Below, piece after piece: positions 52,578 to 60,081 of a stretch of 64,000 nucleotides of DNA. This DNA is from an uncultured Dehalococcoidia bacterium (GTDB lineage Bacteria; Chloroflexota; Dehalococcoidia; Lucifugimonadales; UBA3495): positions 2,294,001 through 2,358,000 of the forward strand of contig OY282456.1 of the NCBI GenBank assembly GCA_958296225.1, written 5' to 3'. The translations under genes were made by a program, and so were the position numbers. Position 1 is the first letter of the stretch. The number at the start of each line of letters is the position of its first letter. A model generated the notes under the pieces. It was not told the DNA's origin. It saw nothing but the letters and a program-made list of their open reading frames with translations, and ran no database searches.

Positions 52578-52845
52578 CGTCAAACTCCGCCATCATCTCG
52601 TCAACGCTACCATACCTGATGATGCCGATGCCGGCGCGCGCTTTGCGGACGACTTCCTGCGTTTCCTCATTGGGAATCAGCTCCGTAATTGGAAAGGCGC
52701 CATGCAATGCCGTCTGTTTGTAGAACAGCGAGATGGCTTCTGCCGGCGTCATTCCCATCCCGGCAAAAATCGCTTCGGCTTTGCGTACCACTTCCGGGTC
52801 GCGGTGGTAGGGCGCGGTTTGGGTTTTTGATGCTGCGTCAACCAT
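52546..52845 (-). CDS. DinJ/RelB-like antitoxin, module 1
   Basis: This is a 99-residue antitoxin. The RHH N-terminal half PEVVRKAEAIFAGMGMTPAE then AISLFYKQTALHGAFPI is the DinJ signature, and the tail (YGSVDEMMAEFDDAR) binds toxin. It precedes its toxin in the usual antitoxin-first order. Its upstream sequence (GCAAGCGAGGTGCATT before the ATG) is the same as in module 2, a likely shared operator. Confidence 0.88.
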   Translation of the reverse strand: MVDAASKTQTAPYHRDPEVVRKAEAIFAGMGMTPAEAISLFYKQTALHGAFPITELIPNEETQEVVRKARAGIGIIRYGSVDEMMAEFDDARANPHNQV

Positions 52846-52922
52846 AATGCACCTCGCTTGCGGTGGTGTGCTGGCGGCGACGGGGCCTTAGCGCCACGTC
52901 CGCCGTCGGATTGCTTAAGGTA

Positions 52923-53195
52923 TCAATCGCCGAAAATATCGGAGTGGGTGCCGGTGTAGCGCAGGGTGATGGTATCCCCGTCGTCCTCCCATACCAGCAG
53001 CCAGTCGTACTCAATGTGGCATTCCCAGAAAGGATACCAGTTGCCGGCCAGTTGGTGCGGACGGCAGCGGGCCGGCAAGGGTTCGCCGGCGACTAGCAGA
53101 TTGATAACCTCTTGAACCCTTTCCCGCTCTTTGCCGCGCCGTGCCATCCGGCGCAAATCCCGTCGGAATCGCGCCGAGATTAGCAGGTTATTCAT
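52923..53195 (-). CDS. YafQ-like toxin, module 2
   Basis: This is a 90-residue YafQ-type toxin. It is the only one of the three with the complete catalytic set: His50 position in RPHQLAGNW, His63 position in WECHIEYDW, Asp67, and His87/Phe91 in TGTHSDIFG. It overlaps the antitoxin gene by 8 bases. It is likely the most active toxin of the array. Confidence 0.88.
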   Translation of the reverse strand: MNNLLISARFRRDLRRMARRGKERERVQEVINLLVAGEPLPARCRPHQLAGNWYPFWECHIEYDWLLVWEDDGDTITLRYTGTHSDIFGD

Positions 53196-53457
53196 CCCAC
53201 AAATCGGCCATCATCTCCGCGACGCTGGAGTAACTGACCATGCTCTCTTTCGGTTCACGCAATGCCGCCTGCGTCTTCTCGTTGGGAATCAGCTCGGTGA
53301 TGGGAAAGTCGCCGTGCAGGGCGGTTTGCTTGTAGAAGATGGCGATGGCTTCTGCCGGCGTCATTCCCATACTGGCGAAAATCGCTTCGGCTTTGCGTAC
53401 CACTTCCGGGTCGCGGTGGTAGGGCGCGGTTTGGGGTTTTGATGCTGCGTCAACCAT
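53188..53457 (-). CDS. DinJ/RelB-like antitoxin, module 2
   Basis: This is an 89-residue paralogue of the module 1 and 3 antitoxins. The first ~50 residues (YHRDPEVVRKAEAIFASMGM) are almost invariant among the three. The toxin-binding tail differs (LREPKESMVSYSSVAEMMAD), which could give pairing specificity. Its coding sequence ends inside the toxin start. Confidence 0.88.
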   Translation of the reverse strand: MVDAASKPQTAPYHRDPEVVRKAEAIFASMGMTPAEAIAIFYKQTALHGDFPITELIPNEKTQAALREPKESMVSYSSVAEMMADLWDE

Positions 53458-53535
53458 AATGCACCTCGCTTGCGGTGGCCTGCTAACGGCGGCGGGGCAT
53501 TACCCCCCACGCCCGCAGCCGGATTGCTTAAGGTA

Positions 53536-53808
53536 TCAATCGCCGAAAATATCGGAGTGGGTGCCGGTGCGGCGCAGGATTATGGTATCGCCGTCGTCCT
53601 CCCAGACCAGCAACCAGTCGAATTCAATGCGGCATTCCCAGCAGGGATACCAGTTGCCGACCAGCCGGTGAACGCCCAGCCCAGGGTCCGGGGGTTCGCC
53701 GGCCAGCAACTTTTCAACGATGTTGTCCAGCTTACTGATGTCTTTACCGCGCCGGCGGACTCGTCGGTCATCCCGCCTGAATTGAGCGGTACGGTAGAGA
53801 TTACGCAT
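53536..53808 (-). CDS. YafQ-like toxin, module 3
   Basis: This is a 90-residue YafQ-type toxin. The His50 position (GVHRLVGNW), Asp67 (FDWLLVW) and His87/Phe91 (TGTHSDIFG) are kept, while the His63 position is Arg (WECRIEFDW) as in module 1. The N-terminal basic region (RRDDRRVRRRGKD) is diverged from module 2. It overlaps its antitoxin by 8 bases. Confidence 0.86.
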   Translation of the reverse strand: MRNLYRTAQFRRDDRRVRRRGKDISKLDNIVEKLLAGEPPDPGLGVHRLVGNWYPCWECRIEFDWLLVWEDDGDTIILRRTGTHSDIFGD

Positions 53809-54073
53809 CTTTATTCAGGTCGGCGCGCATTTCGGCAACGCTGCCGTAACCGACCAGGTTCTCTTTGGGTTCACGCAAGGCGGCCTGCGTCTTCTCGTTG
53901 GGAATCAGCTCGGTGATGGGAAAGTCGCCGTGCAGGGCGGTTTGCTTGTAGAAGATGGCGATGGCTTCTGCCGGCGTCATTCCCATACTGGCGAAAATCG
54001 CTTCGGCTTGGCGTACCACTTCCGGGTCGCGGTGATAGGGCGCGGTTTGGGGTTTTGATGCTGCGTCAACCAT
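53801..54073 (-). CDS. DinJ/RelB-like antitoxin, module 3
   Basis: This is a 90-residue antitoxin nearly identical to module 2 except for the tail (LREPKENLVGYGSVAEMRAD) and one V-R-Q change near residue 20. Upstream it carries a version of the shared leader (CAGCGAGGTGCACT before the ATG). The repeated leader could allow cross-regulation between the three modules. Confidence 0.88.
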   Translation of the reverse strand: MVDAASKPQTAPYHRDPEVVRQAEAIFASMGMTPAEAIAIFYKQTALHGDFPITELIPNEKTQAALREPKENLVGYGSVAEMRADLNKDA

Positions 54074-54119
54074 AGTGCACCTCGCTGGCGGTGGCGTGCT
54101 AACGGCTGCGGGCGGGGCG

Positions 54120-54476
54120 TTATTGCCACGCCCGCAGCCGGATTTCCTCGCTGGCGTCCATATCGGCTTGCGCCGCCTCCGGCTGGTCGTTGAACAGGTG
54201 GGACAGGGAGCGGCGGGAGTAGTAGTTGTCGTCGTTGGGGTCCAGGCGGATGGCTTCGGTCAGGTCGGCGATGGATTGGGGGTAGTCGCCTACTTCGTAC
54301 CAGGAGATGCCCCGGTTGAACCAGGCGTCGGCGTGGCCGGCGTCCAGGGCGATGGCGGCGGTGTAGTCGGCGATGGCGCGGTCGTACACCCCGTTGCGGC
54401 TGTAGCGGTTGCCCCGTTCTACGTACTCGGCGGCGGTGGCCGGTTCCGGCGGCGGCGTTCTCTGCGGTGTGGACAC
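54120..54476 (-). CDS. TPR-repeat protein
   Basis: This is a 118-residue protein with three tetratricopeptide units: AEYVERGNRYSRNGVYDRAI, then ALDAGHADAWFNRGISWYEV, then IRLDPNDDNYYSRRSLSHLF. The repeats have the W/L-G-Y-A/F-A-P pattern. No signal peptide is seen, so it is a soluble scaffold of unknown partner. Ten bases separate it from the upstream SDR gene. Confidence 0.85.
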   Translation of the reverse strand: MSTPQRTPPPEPATAAEYVERGNRYSRNGVYDRAIADYTAAIALDAGHADAWFNRGISWYEVGDYPQSIADLTEAIRLDPNDDNYYSRRSLSHLFNDQPEAAQADMDASEEIRLRAWQ

Positions 54477-54485
54477 TCCGACGAC

Positions 54486-55277
54486 CTACATCACCGAGCG
54501 CACCAGCCCGCCGTCCACCAGCATGGTCGTGCCGGTGATGTAGCTGGAGCGCGACGACGCCAGAAAGGCCACTAAGTAAGCCAGCTCGCGCGGCTCGCCG
54601 ATGCGTTTCAGGGCGGTCTGCTCGGCCCGCTGGGCCAGCGCGTCCTCGATGGGGATGCCCTGGGTGCGGGCGCGGTCTTCAACATTCTCCATCATCCGCT
54701 CCGACATAATGCTGCCGGGGCAGACGTTGTTGATGAGGATGTTCTCGTTGCCGATGTCGTCGGCCAGGTTCTTCATAAAGCCGATGACGCCCATGCGCGT
54801 GGCCGCTGACAGGGCCAGGTTGGGGATGGGCGTATAGACGGTGCTGGCCAGGATGTTGATAATGCGCCCGCCGCCCTGGGCGCGCAGGTGAGGCAGCGCC
54901 GCGCGGGTCATCCGGGCGAAAAAGAACAGCGAGCGGTTGGCCGACACCTGCCACAAGTCTTCGGTGGAGTCTTTGGCGTAGGCTTGGGGCGGGCCGCCGG
55001 AGTTGTTCACCATAATGTCGATTTGACCGAAATGCCCGGCGGCGCTGGCCACCAGTTCGGCGATGGTCTCCTCCCGGTCGAGGTCGCCGGCAAAGGTGAA
55101 TATCTCGGCCCCGGTGGCCGCGCGGATTTCGTCCGCCGCCCGTTCCAAATCCGAGGGAGTGCGGGCGCAAATGGCTACCCGTGCGCCCTCCTCGGCCAGT
55201 ACCTCGGCGCAAGCCCGGCCCAGCCCCTTGCTGGCGCCGCCCACAATCGCTACCTTACCGTTGAGTTGCAAGTCCAT
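54486..55277 (-). CDS. SDR family oxidoreductase, atypical active site
   Basis: This is a 263-residue SDR-fold protein. The nucleotide motif reads VGGASKGLGRACAEVLAEEG (first Gly instead of Thr). The N-S-G motif is in DIMVNNSGGPPQ and the Ser strand in IINILASTVYTP. The usual YxxxK is replaced by the run NLALSAATRMGVIGF. SDRs with this loop are known from some acyl reductase-like groups, so a functional but altered reaction is possible. An AGGAGG site fixes the start. It is divergent from the phosphatase gene at 55357. Confidence 0.86.
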   Translation of the reverse strand: MDLQLNGKVAIVGGASKGLGRACAEVLAEEGARVAICARTPSDLERAADEIRAATGAEIFTFAGDLDREETIAELVASAAGHFGQIDIMVNNSGGPPQAYAKDSTEDLWQVSANRSLFFFARMTRAALPHLRAQGGGRIINILASTVYTPIPNLALSAATRMGVIGFMKNLADDIGNENILINNVCPGSIMSERMMENVEDRARTQGIPIEDALAQRAEQTALKRIGEPRELAYLVAFLASSRSSYITGTTMLVDGGLVRSVM

Positions 55278-55340
55278 TGCCCGGCCTCCTGAAATGCTGC
55301 CCGCGATTATAACAGGCGGCAGGCAAGGGGCGGCATAGTG

Positions 55341-55346
55341 TACAAT
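55341..55346 (+). promoter_or_regulatory. TACAAT -10 box ten bases before a start codon
   Basis: TACAAT (55341-55346) sits so close to ATG 55357 that the transcript should start at or near the codon. No ribosome site is present, so this may be a leaderless mRNA. Confidence 0.45.
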
Positions 55347-55356
55347 CCCGATTACT

Positions 55357-56331
55357 ATGACCATCCCCAACGACGCCGGCATCAGCAACGACGCCGACAC
55401 CAGCGAGATTGAAACCGCCGCCGTTGCGTTTGCCCGGGGCGCCGGCAATCTGCTGTCCGCGCACTTTGGCCGCGTCCTCAGCGTTGAGTACAAGGACAAG
55501 GCCCGGCAAGACCCAGTGACTACCGCCGACAAGGAAACGCAAGCCTACCTGGTCAGCCAAATTTCCCGGCAGTTCCCAACCCACGGCATCCTGGGCGAGG
55601 AGGACGATGCCAGCGCGGACGGCGATACTCCGGCGGCCGATTTCCTCTGGGTGCTGGACCCGCTGGACGGCACTACCAACTTTATGAACGGCCTGCCCGT
55701 CTATGCGTCGTCCATCGGCGTGCTGTATCGCGGCCGGCCGCTGGTTGGGGCAGTGTACATTCCCTGGCCCGTCAGTATCCGCAGCGGCGCGGCCGGCGCC
55801 GGCCGCGGCGTGGTGGTTCACGGGCGGGCCGGCGGCGGGGCCTTTGCCGACGATGAGCCGGTGTCGGTATATCAAACTGATAAACCGCGGGGCGACCGGC
55901 TGATTGGACTCCCCGGCTCTTTCGGCGCCTCAACCCGCGTGGGCAAGGGACTCAAGGGGCAGCCTCTGGGGCAGCCGCGGGTGACGGGCAGCATCGCCTA
56001 TGAGCTGGCGATGACGGCAATGGGCGTGATGCAGTTCGCCATCATCGGCGCGCCGCGGATGTGGGATATGCTGGGCGGCGTCGTGGCCGTGCAAGAGGCC
56101 GGCGGCACGGTGATGACGCGCCTGGCCGGCCGCAAGCAATGGCATCCGCTGGATTCGCTGGCGCCAACCTGGGAGGAAAAGGCGCCGACGATGGCGGAGC
56201 TGCGGAAATGGGTAGCCCCGCTGGTGGCCGCCAACCCGACGCTGGCCCCGCTAATCGCCCACAACTTGCACCAGCGGCGGCGGCCACTGCGGCGGATGGC
56301 GCGGGGCGTCAAAAAAGCGCTGGGCCGCTGA
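55357..56331 (+). CDS. Inositol monophosphatase family protein, basic C-terminal tail
   Basis: This is a 324-residue IMPase-family Mg-dependent phosphatase. Motifs are DPVTTADKETQAYLVSQISR, HGILGEEDDASADGD, LWVLDPLDGTTNFMNGLPVY and the late MWDMLGGVVAVQEAGGTVMT. It is ~45 residues longer than the gene at 37614, ending in a basic helix (HQRRRPLRRMARGVKKALGR) that might bind membrane or nucleic acid. The substrate is unknown. The start is probably leaderless. Confidence 0.9.
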   Translation: MTIPNDAGISNDADTSEIETAAVAFARGAGNLLSAHFGRVLSVEYKDKARQDPVTTADKETQAYLVSQISRQFPTHGILGEEDDASADGDTPAADFLWVLDPLDGTTNFMNGLPVYASSIGVLYRGRPLVGAVYIPWPVSIRSGAAGAGRGVVVHGRAGGGAFADDEPVSVYQTDKPRGDRLIGLPGSFGASTRVGKGLKGQPLGQPRVTGSIAYELAMTAMGVMQFAIIGAPRMWDMLGGVVAVQEAGGTVMTRLAGRKQWHPLDSLAPTWEEKAPTMAELRKWVAPLVAANPTLAPLIAHNLHQRRRPLRRMARGVKKALGR

Positions 56332-56380
56332 TTGCGACGGGCGCAAGGACTCTGACAGCGGCCGCGCCCTAACGCTCCGG

Positions 56381-56959
56381 TTACCACGGCGCGGCGAAAA
56401 TATCGGCTACGGCGATGGCCAAGCCGGGAATCCGGGCCGTGGCAAGCGTGTCGCCGGCCCGATATAGCGCCTCTGCCGTGTAATCGCCAACGCCAGCGTT
56501 GGCAACGGGTTCGGTGAGCGCCAGGACGGTTTCCCCGTAGGGGTCAAGAATCCAGTATTCGGGTACGCCGTGGCGGGCGTACAGCTCCCGCTTGACTGAC
56601 AAATCGTAAGCGCGGTTATGGGGAGACAGGATTTCCACTACCAAATCGGGTACCCCTTCACAGCCCCGGTCGGTAATGATATGCCGGCGGGCCGCGCTGA
56701 TATAAAGCAAGTCCGGCTCAACTGCGGACTCGCCCGGCAAAAGTACGCTGTAAGGGGCGCGGTACAGCAACCCCAACCGGCGCGGCAGAGTATGGCCGTC
56801 GATAGTGGCTCCCAGGAAAAGCGAAACGGTCTGATGTTTGGTATTAGGTGCGGCGGCCATCCGGTACAACGCTCCGTCAATCAGTTCCCACCGCTCGCCC
56901 TCAGGGGTGGCGGCATAGTCGGCGTGGGTGTATTTGCCTTTGGGCTTGGCGGCTGCCAT
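56381..56959 (-). CDS. Uma2 family (DUF820) protein
   Basis: This is a 192-residue Uma2 protein of a different subfamily from the 13.6-16.6 kb array. It has the canonical ATPEGERWELIDGALYRMAA, the core VPDLVVEILSPHNRAYDLSV then KRELYARHGVPEYWILDPYG, and ends ADIFAAPW. The Asp, Glu and Lys positions of the PD-(D/E)XK fold are present. It lies 13 bases downstream of thrC on the same strand. Confidence 0.9.
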   Translation of the reverse strand: MAAAKPKGKYTHADYAATPEGERWELIDGALYRMAAAPNTKHQTVSLFLGATIDGHTLPRRLGLLYRAPYSVLLPGESAVEPDLLYISAARRHIITDRGCEGVPDLVVEILSPHNRAYDLSVKRELYARHGVPEYWILDPYGETVLALTEPVANAGVGDYTAEALYRAGDTLATARIPGLAIAVADIFAAPW

Positions 56960-56972
56960 GGGCTATAACTTC

Positions 56973-58163
56973 TTATTGCTCTCCCGGCCCCCGCAGCAGG
57001 TCCAGGTACTTGTAGCCGGAGCCGGTGTTGAGCAGCACTACTTCATCATCGGTGGCGATGCTGCCGTCGGCCAGCAGCCGCTCCAGTCCCACCAGGGTGG
57101 CGGCACCTTCCGGGCAGGCGATGATGCCCTCGGTGGCTGCCAGGCGGTACATAGCGTCCACCATTTCGTCATCGGAGACGGCCAATGCGCCGCCGCCGGT
57201 CTCGCGCAGGGCTTGCAGGATTAGATAGTCGGCAAAGGGGCCGGGAACGCGCAGGCCGTCGGCTTTGGTGGCGGCGTTGGGCCACGGTTCGGCGGTAGCC
57301 GCGCCCTCGTGAAACGCCTTGACGATGGGTTGGCAGCCATCGGCCTGCACCGCGTAGAAACGGGGCGGTTTGCCCTCTATCCAGCCCAGTTCCAGCAGCT
57401 CCTGAAAGCCTTTGTACATCCCGATGATGCCGGTGCCGCCGCCGGTGGGGTACACGATGGCATCGGGCATCCGCCAGCCTAACTGCTGGGCGATTTCCAG
57501 GCCCATGGTCTTTTTGCCCTCGGCGCGGCAGGGCTCTTTCAAAGTGGAAAGGTCGAACAAACCCTGTTCGGCGGCGACGCCGACGGCAATTCGCCCGGCG
57601 TCGCCGATGAGCCCGTCCACCAGGTTCAACTCGGAGCCGGCTACTATGGATTCCTTCTTGTTGGCGGCGGGGGCGTCCTGGGGCATAAAGACTTTGACCG
57701 GAACGCCGGCCCGGGCGCCGTAGGCGGCCGCCGCTCCCGCCGCGTTGCCGGCCGACGGCATAGTGAATCCCGGCGCGCCGAACTCCACGGCTTTGGACAC
57801 CGCCGCCGCAATGCCCCGCGCCTTGAACGTGCCGGTGGGGTTCAAGCCTTCCTCTTTGACCAGCAACCGGCGCACCCCAACCTGGCGGGCCAGCGTGGCC
57901 GCGTCCAGCAGCGGCGTGCCGCCCTCGCCCAGGGTGATGACGGAGGATGCGTCGGATACCGGCAGCAGCTCGTGGCAGCGCCACATATTGGCCGGCCGGC
58001 CGTTGAAATCCGACCGTTGCACTTCCCGCCGCAGGCGGGGCAAGTCGTAGCGGACGAACAGCACTTTGCCGCAACAATCGCTGACCGTCGCCAGCCCGTG
58101 ATACGGAAACTGATTGCCGCAGTTAGTGCATTCCAGGTGGTCGATGTAGCTGAAGGAAGGCAT
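56973..58163 (-). CDS. thrC: Threonine synthase
   Basis: This is a 396-residue PLP enzyme converting O-phosphohomoserine to threonine. An N-terminal zinc-like Cys set (HLECTNCGNQF) is followed by LGEGGTPLLDAATLARQVGV, the PLP lysine block EEGLNPTGTFKARGIAAAVS and the phosphate-binding GGGTGIIGMYKGFQELLELG. It resembles the archaeal/Thermus-type short ThrC. It is followed by the Uma2 gene and preceded 16 bases upstream by the NYN gene. Confidence 0.92.
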   Translation of the reverse strand: MPSFSYIDHLECTNCGNQFPYHGLATVSDCCGKVLFVRYDLPRLRREVQRSDFNGRPANMWRCHELLPVSDASSVITLGEGGTPLLDAATLARQVGVRRLLVKEEGLNPTGTFKARGIAAAVSKAVEFGAPGFTMPSAGNAAGAAAAYGARAGVPVKVFMPQDAPAANKKESIVAGSELNLVDGLIGDAGRIAVGVAAEQGLFDLSTLKEPCRAEGKKTMGLEIAQQLGWRMPDAIVYPTGGGTGIIGMYKGFQELLELGWIEGKPPRFYAVQADGCQPIVKAFHEGAATAEPWPNAATKADGLRVPGPFADYLILQALRETGGGALAVSDDEMVDAMYRLAATEGIIACPEGAATLVGLERLLADGSIATDDEVVLLNTGSGYKYLDLLRGPGEQ

Positions 58164-58179
58164 TTGTTACTCCGATTCC

Positions 58180-59043
58180 CTAGTATGCCCCGGCCTGTTG
58201 CGTGGGGACGACCGGATTGCTGATGGTGGGGCGGTTCAATCCCAGGGCCTCGCGCACGGTTTCGTTGGAGCGAATCAGTCGCACTGCGGAGGTCGGGTAC
58301 TGAGGGTTGTTGGGGTTGGATACGTCGTGCCGTTCGATGATGCCATCGTCCAGCCAATCCTCCACCAGGCGCCGGCATTCGTACTCGTTCCAGGCGAGGC
58401 CCCAGTCGAGCATCCATTGAGTGCAGAGCATATTGTAACCCACGAAGTACATCTGGCTTTCCAGTTTGCTCATCTCCCGCACGAAGACGTGGAGGACATC
58501 CTGAAAAGCCTCGGCCTGTTCCTGGGGCGTGGGCATCTGCACCTGCACGTCCCCGTGTTCGGAGAGCTGGATGCCCAGCTCCGCCTCCAGGGGAAACAAG
58601 GGGGCCGCGGCCAGCATATCGCGGGCTACCGACTGGCTGAAAGCGCACAGGATGACGCGACGGCCCAGGGCGCGGGCGCGGTCAACCAGCACCTGGTAAT
58701 CGGAATCGCCGGAGCCGAGGATAACTACTTTGCAATCTTCGCGGTCCCGCAGCCAGTCGTACACTTCCAGCAGGATGGATGGGTCGCTGCGGTCTTTGCC
58801 GGCCATGGTGCGCGGGGCATGATAGGGAATCAGGCCGGCCTGGGCGAAGGCCGAGCCGTCTTCCGGGCGCAGGCTCCAGTCGCCAAAGGCTTTGCCGCCC
58901 AGCACTTCGCCGAACACCTGGCCCACGTTGGTCATTGCTTCGTACAAGACCTGCGGAGTAACGCTCTGGTGATACAGCTGCGCTCCCCGACGGATGTTTT
59001 CCCAGTCAACCGCGATTAGTACCCCGTTAGTTGCTTCATCCAA
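58180..59043 (-). CDS. NYN domain (LabA/DUF88) protein
   Basis: This is a 287-residue protein. The NYN (PIN-like) nuclease domain spans ~5-165 with its acidic residues in LIAVDWENIRRGAQLY, then GKDRSDPSILLEVYDW and VVILGSGDSDYQVLVDRA. The remainder (~190-287) is a helical winged-helix-like tail. NYN proteins often act on RNA. It is upstream of thrC on the same strand, with no obvious functional link. Confidence 0.88.
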   Translation of the reverse strand: MDEATNGVLIAVDWENIRRGAQLYHQSVTPQVLYEAMTNVGQVFGEVLGGKAFGDWSLRPEDGSAFAQAGLIPYHAPRTMAGKDRSDPSILLEVYDWLRDREDCKVVILGSGDSDYQVLVDRARALGRRVILCAFSQSVARDMLAAAPLFPLEAELGIQLSEHGDVQVQMPTPQEQAEAFQDVLHVFVREMSKLESQMYFVGYNMLCTQWMLDWGLAWNEYECRRLVEDWLDDGIIERHDVSNPNNPQYPTSAVRLIRSNETVREALGLNRPTISNPVVPTQQAGAY

Positions 59044-59202
59044 TTGTGCGCCTCCTCAAAAAATCGTCATAGACACTAAGGTTTTTGGTCAAATTCGCCC
59101 CCCAAACGACCCTGACTGCATTATAGCCTAATCATACCGCCCTGGGGCGGCGGCGGCGCCGTGCTATAATCACTCGCCGCATCTACCAAAGGGAGCGCTG
59201 TC

Positions 59203-60027
59203 ATGCCCGATTACGAACTTATCCTTTACGAAGCTGACCCCGATACCGGCATCGCCCGCATCACCCTCAACCGGCCGGCGCGCCTGAACGCCATCAACGA
59301 CCAGATGCAGGCAGAGATAACCGATGCCCTGACTCGCGCCGATGCCGACCCCGAGGTGCGCGTTCTGATAATCACCGGCGCGGGCCGGGCCTTCTGCGCC
59401 GGGGGAGATATGGACCAGCTCGGCGGTTCCGCCAACGGCGCCGGGAGTGGGTGGAGTTCGGGGAATGCGGATGAGGTGCGGCGCAGTTTCCGGCTGGCTC
59501 AGGGGATGATTCTGGGCGTGCAGCGTTGTGAGAAGCCGGTCATCGCGATGGTCAACGGCGTGGCCACCGGGGCCGGGCTCGACCTGGCCTGCGCCTGCGA
59601 TATTCGCATCGGCACGGCTAATGCCCGGTTTATGTCGGCCTACGTGCGTATCGGATTGTTTCCCGGCTTTGGCGGCACCTGGCTGTATCCGCGCACGCTG
59701 GGGAGCCTGGGCCGCGCCGCCGAAATGCTGTTCACCGGAGACTTTCTGGAAGCGGACGAGGCATACCGGCTGGGGTTTTTGAACCGGCTGGTGGCCGATG
59801 CGGAGCTGGAGGCGGCGACCCTGACGATGGCCGGGCGAATCGCCGCCGGCCCGCCCATCGCCATTCGCCTGTCCAAGATGATGCTGTACCAGGGGCTGGA
59901 GTTTGACCTGGAAACCGCGATGAAAATGGCTGCCGCCGCCGAAACCATTACCCTGACTTCCCAGGACCACATTGAGGGAGTCAGGGCTTTCCGCGAGAAA
60001 CGCGCCGCCGAGTACCGCGACGGCTAG
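59203..60027 (+). CDS. Enoyl-CoA hydratase/isomerase family protein
   Basis: This is a 274-residue crotonase-fold enzyme. It has the start TGIARITLNRPARLNAINDQ, the oxyanion-hole block RAFCAGGDMDQLGGSANGAG and the second Gly in KPVIAMVNGVATGAGLDLAC. The catalytic Glu region is RIGLFPGFGGTWLYPR, where a Gly or Phe occupies a usual Glu position, so hydratase versus isomerase use is uncertain. A TATAAT box lies at 59164 and a GGGAG site at 59191. Confidence 0.9.
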   Translation: MPDYELILYEADPDTGIARITLNRPARLNAINDQMQAEITDALTRADADPEVRVLIITGAGRAFCAGGDMDQLGGSANGAGSGWSSGNADEVRRSFRLAQGMILGVQRCEKPVIAMVNGVATGAGLDLACACDIRIGTANARFMSAYVRIGLFPGFGGTWLYPRTLGSLGRAAEMLFTGDFLEADEAYRLGFLNRLVADAELEAATLTMAGRIAAGPPIAIRLSKMMLYQGLEFDLETAMKMAAAAETITLTSQDHIEGVRAFREKRAAEYRDG

Positions 60028-60042
60028 CCTGGCCAAAGCGCG

Positions 60043-60069
60043 CCGGGGCAGCCACAAAGGTTGCCCCGG
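60043..60069. terminator. Hairpin between convergent genes
   Basis: CCGGGGCA (60043-60050) pairs with TGCCCCGG (60062-60069), extended inward by three more pairs around ACAAA. It lies between the convergent stops at 60027 and 60082 and could serve both. Confidence 0.5.
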
Positions 60070-60081
60070 TGCCGCCAAAGG

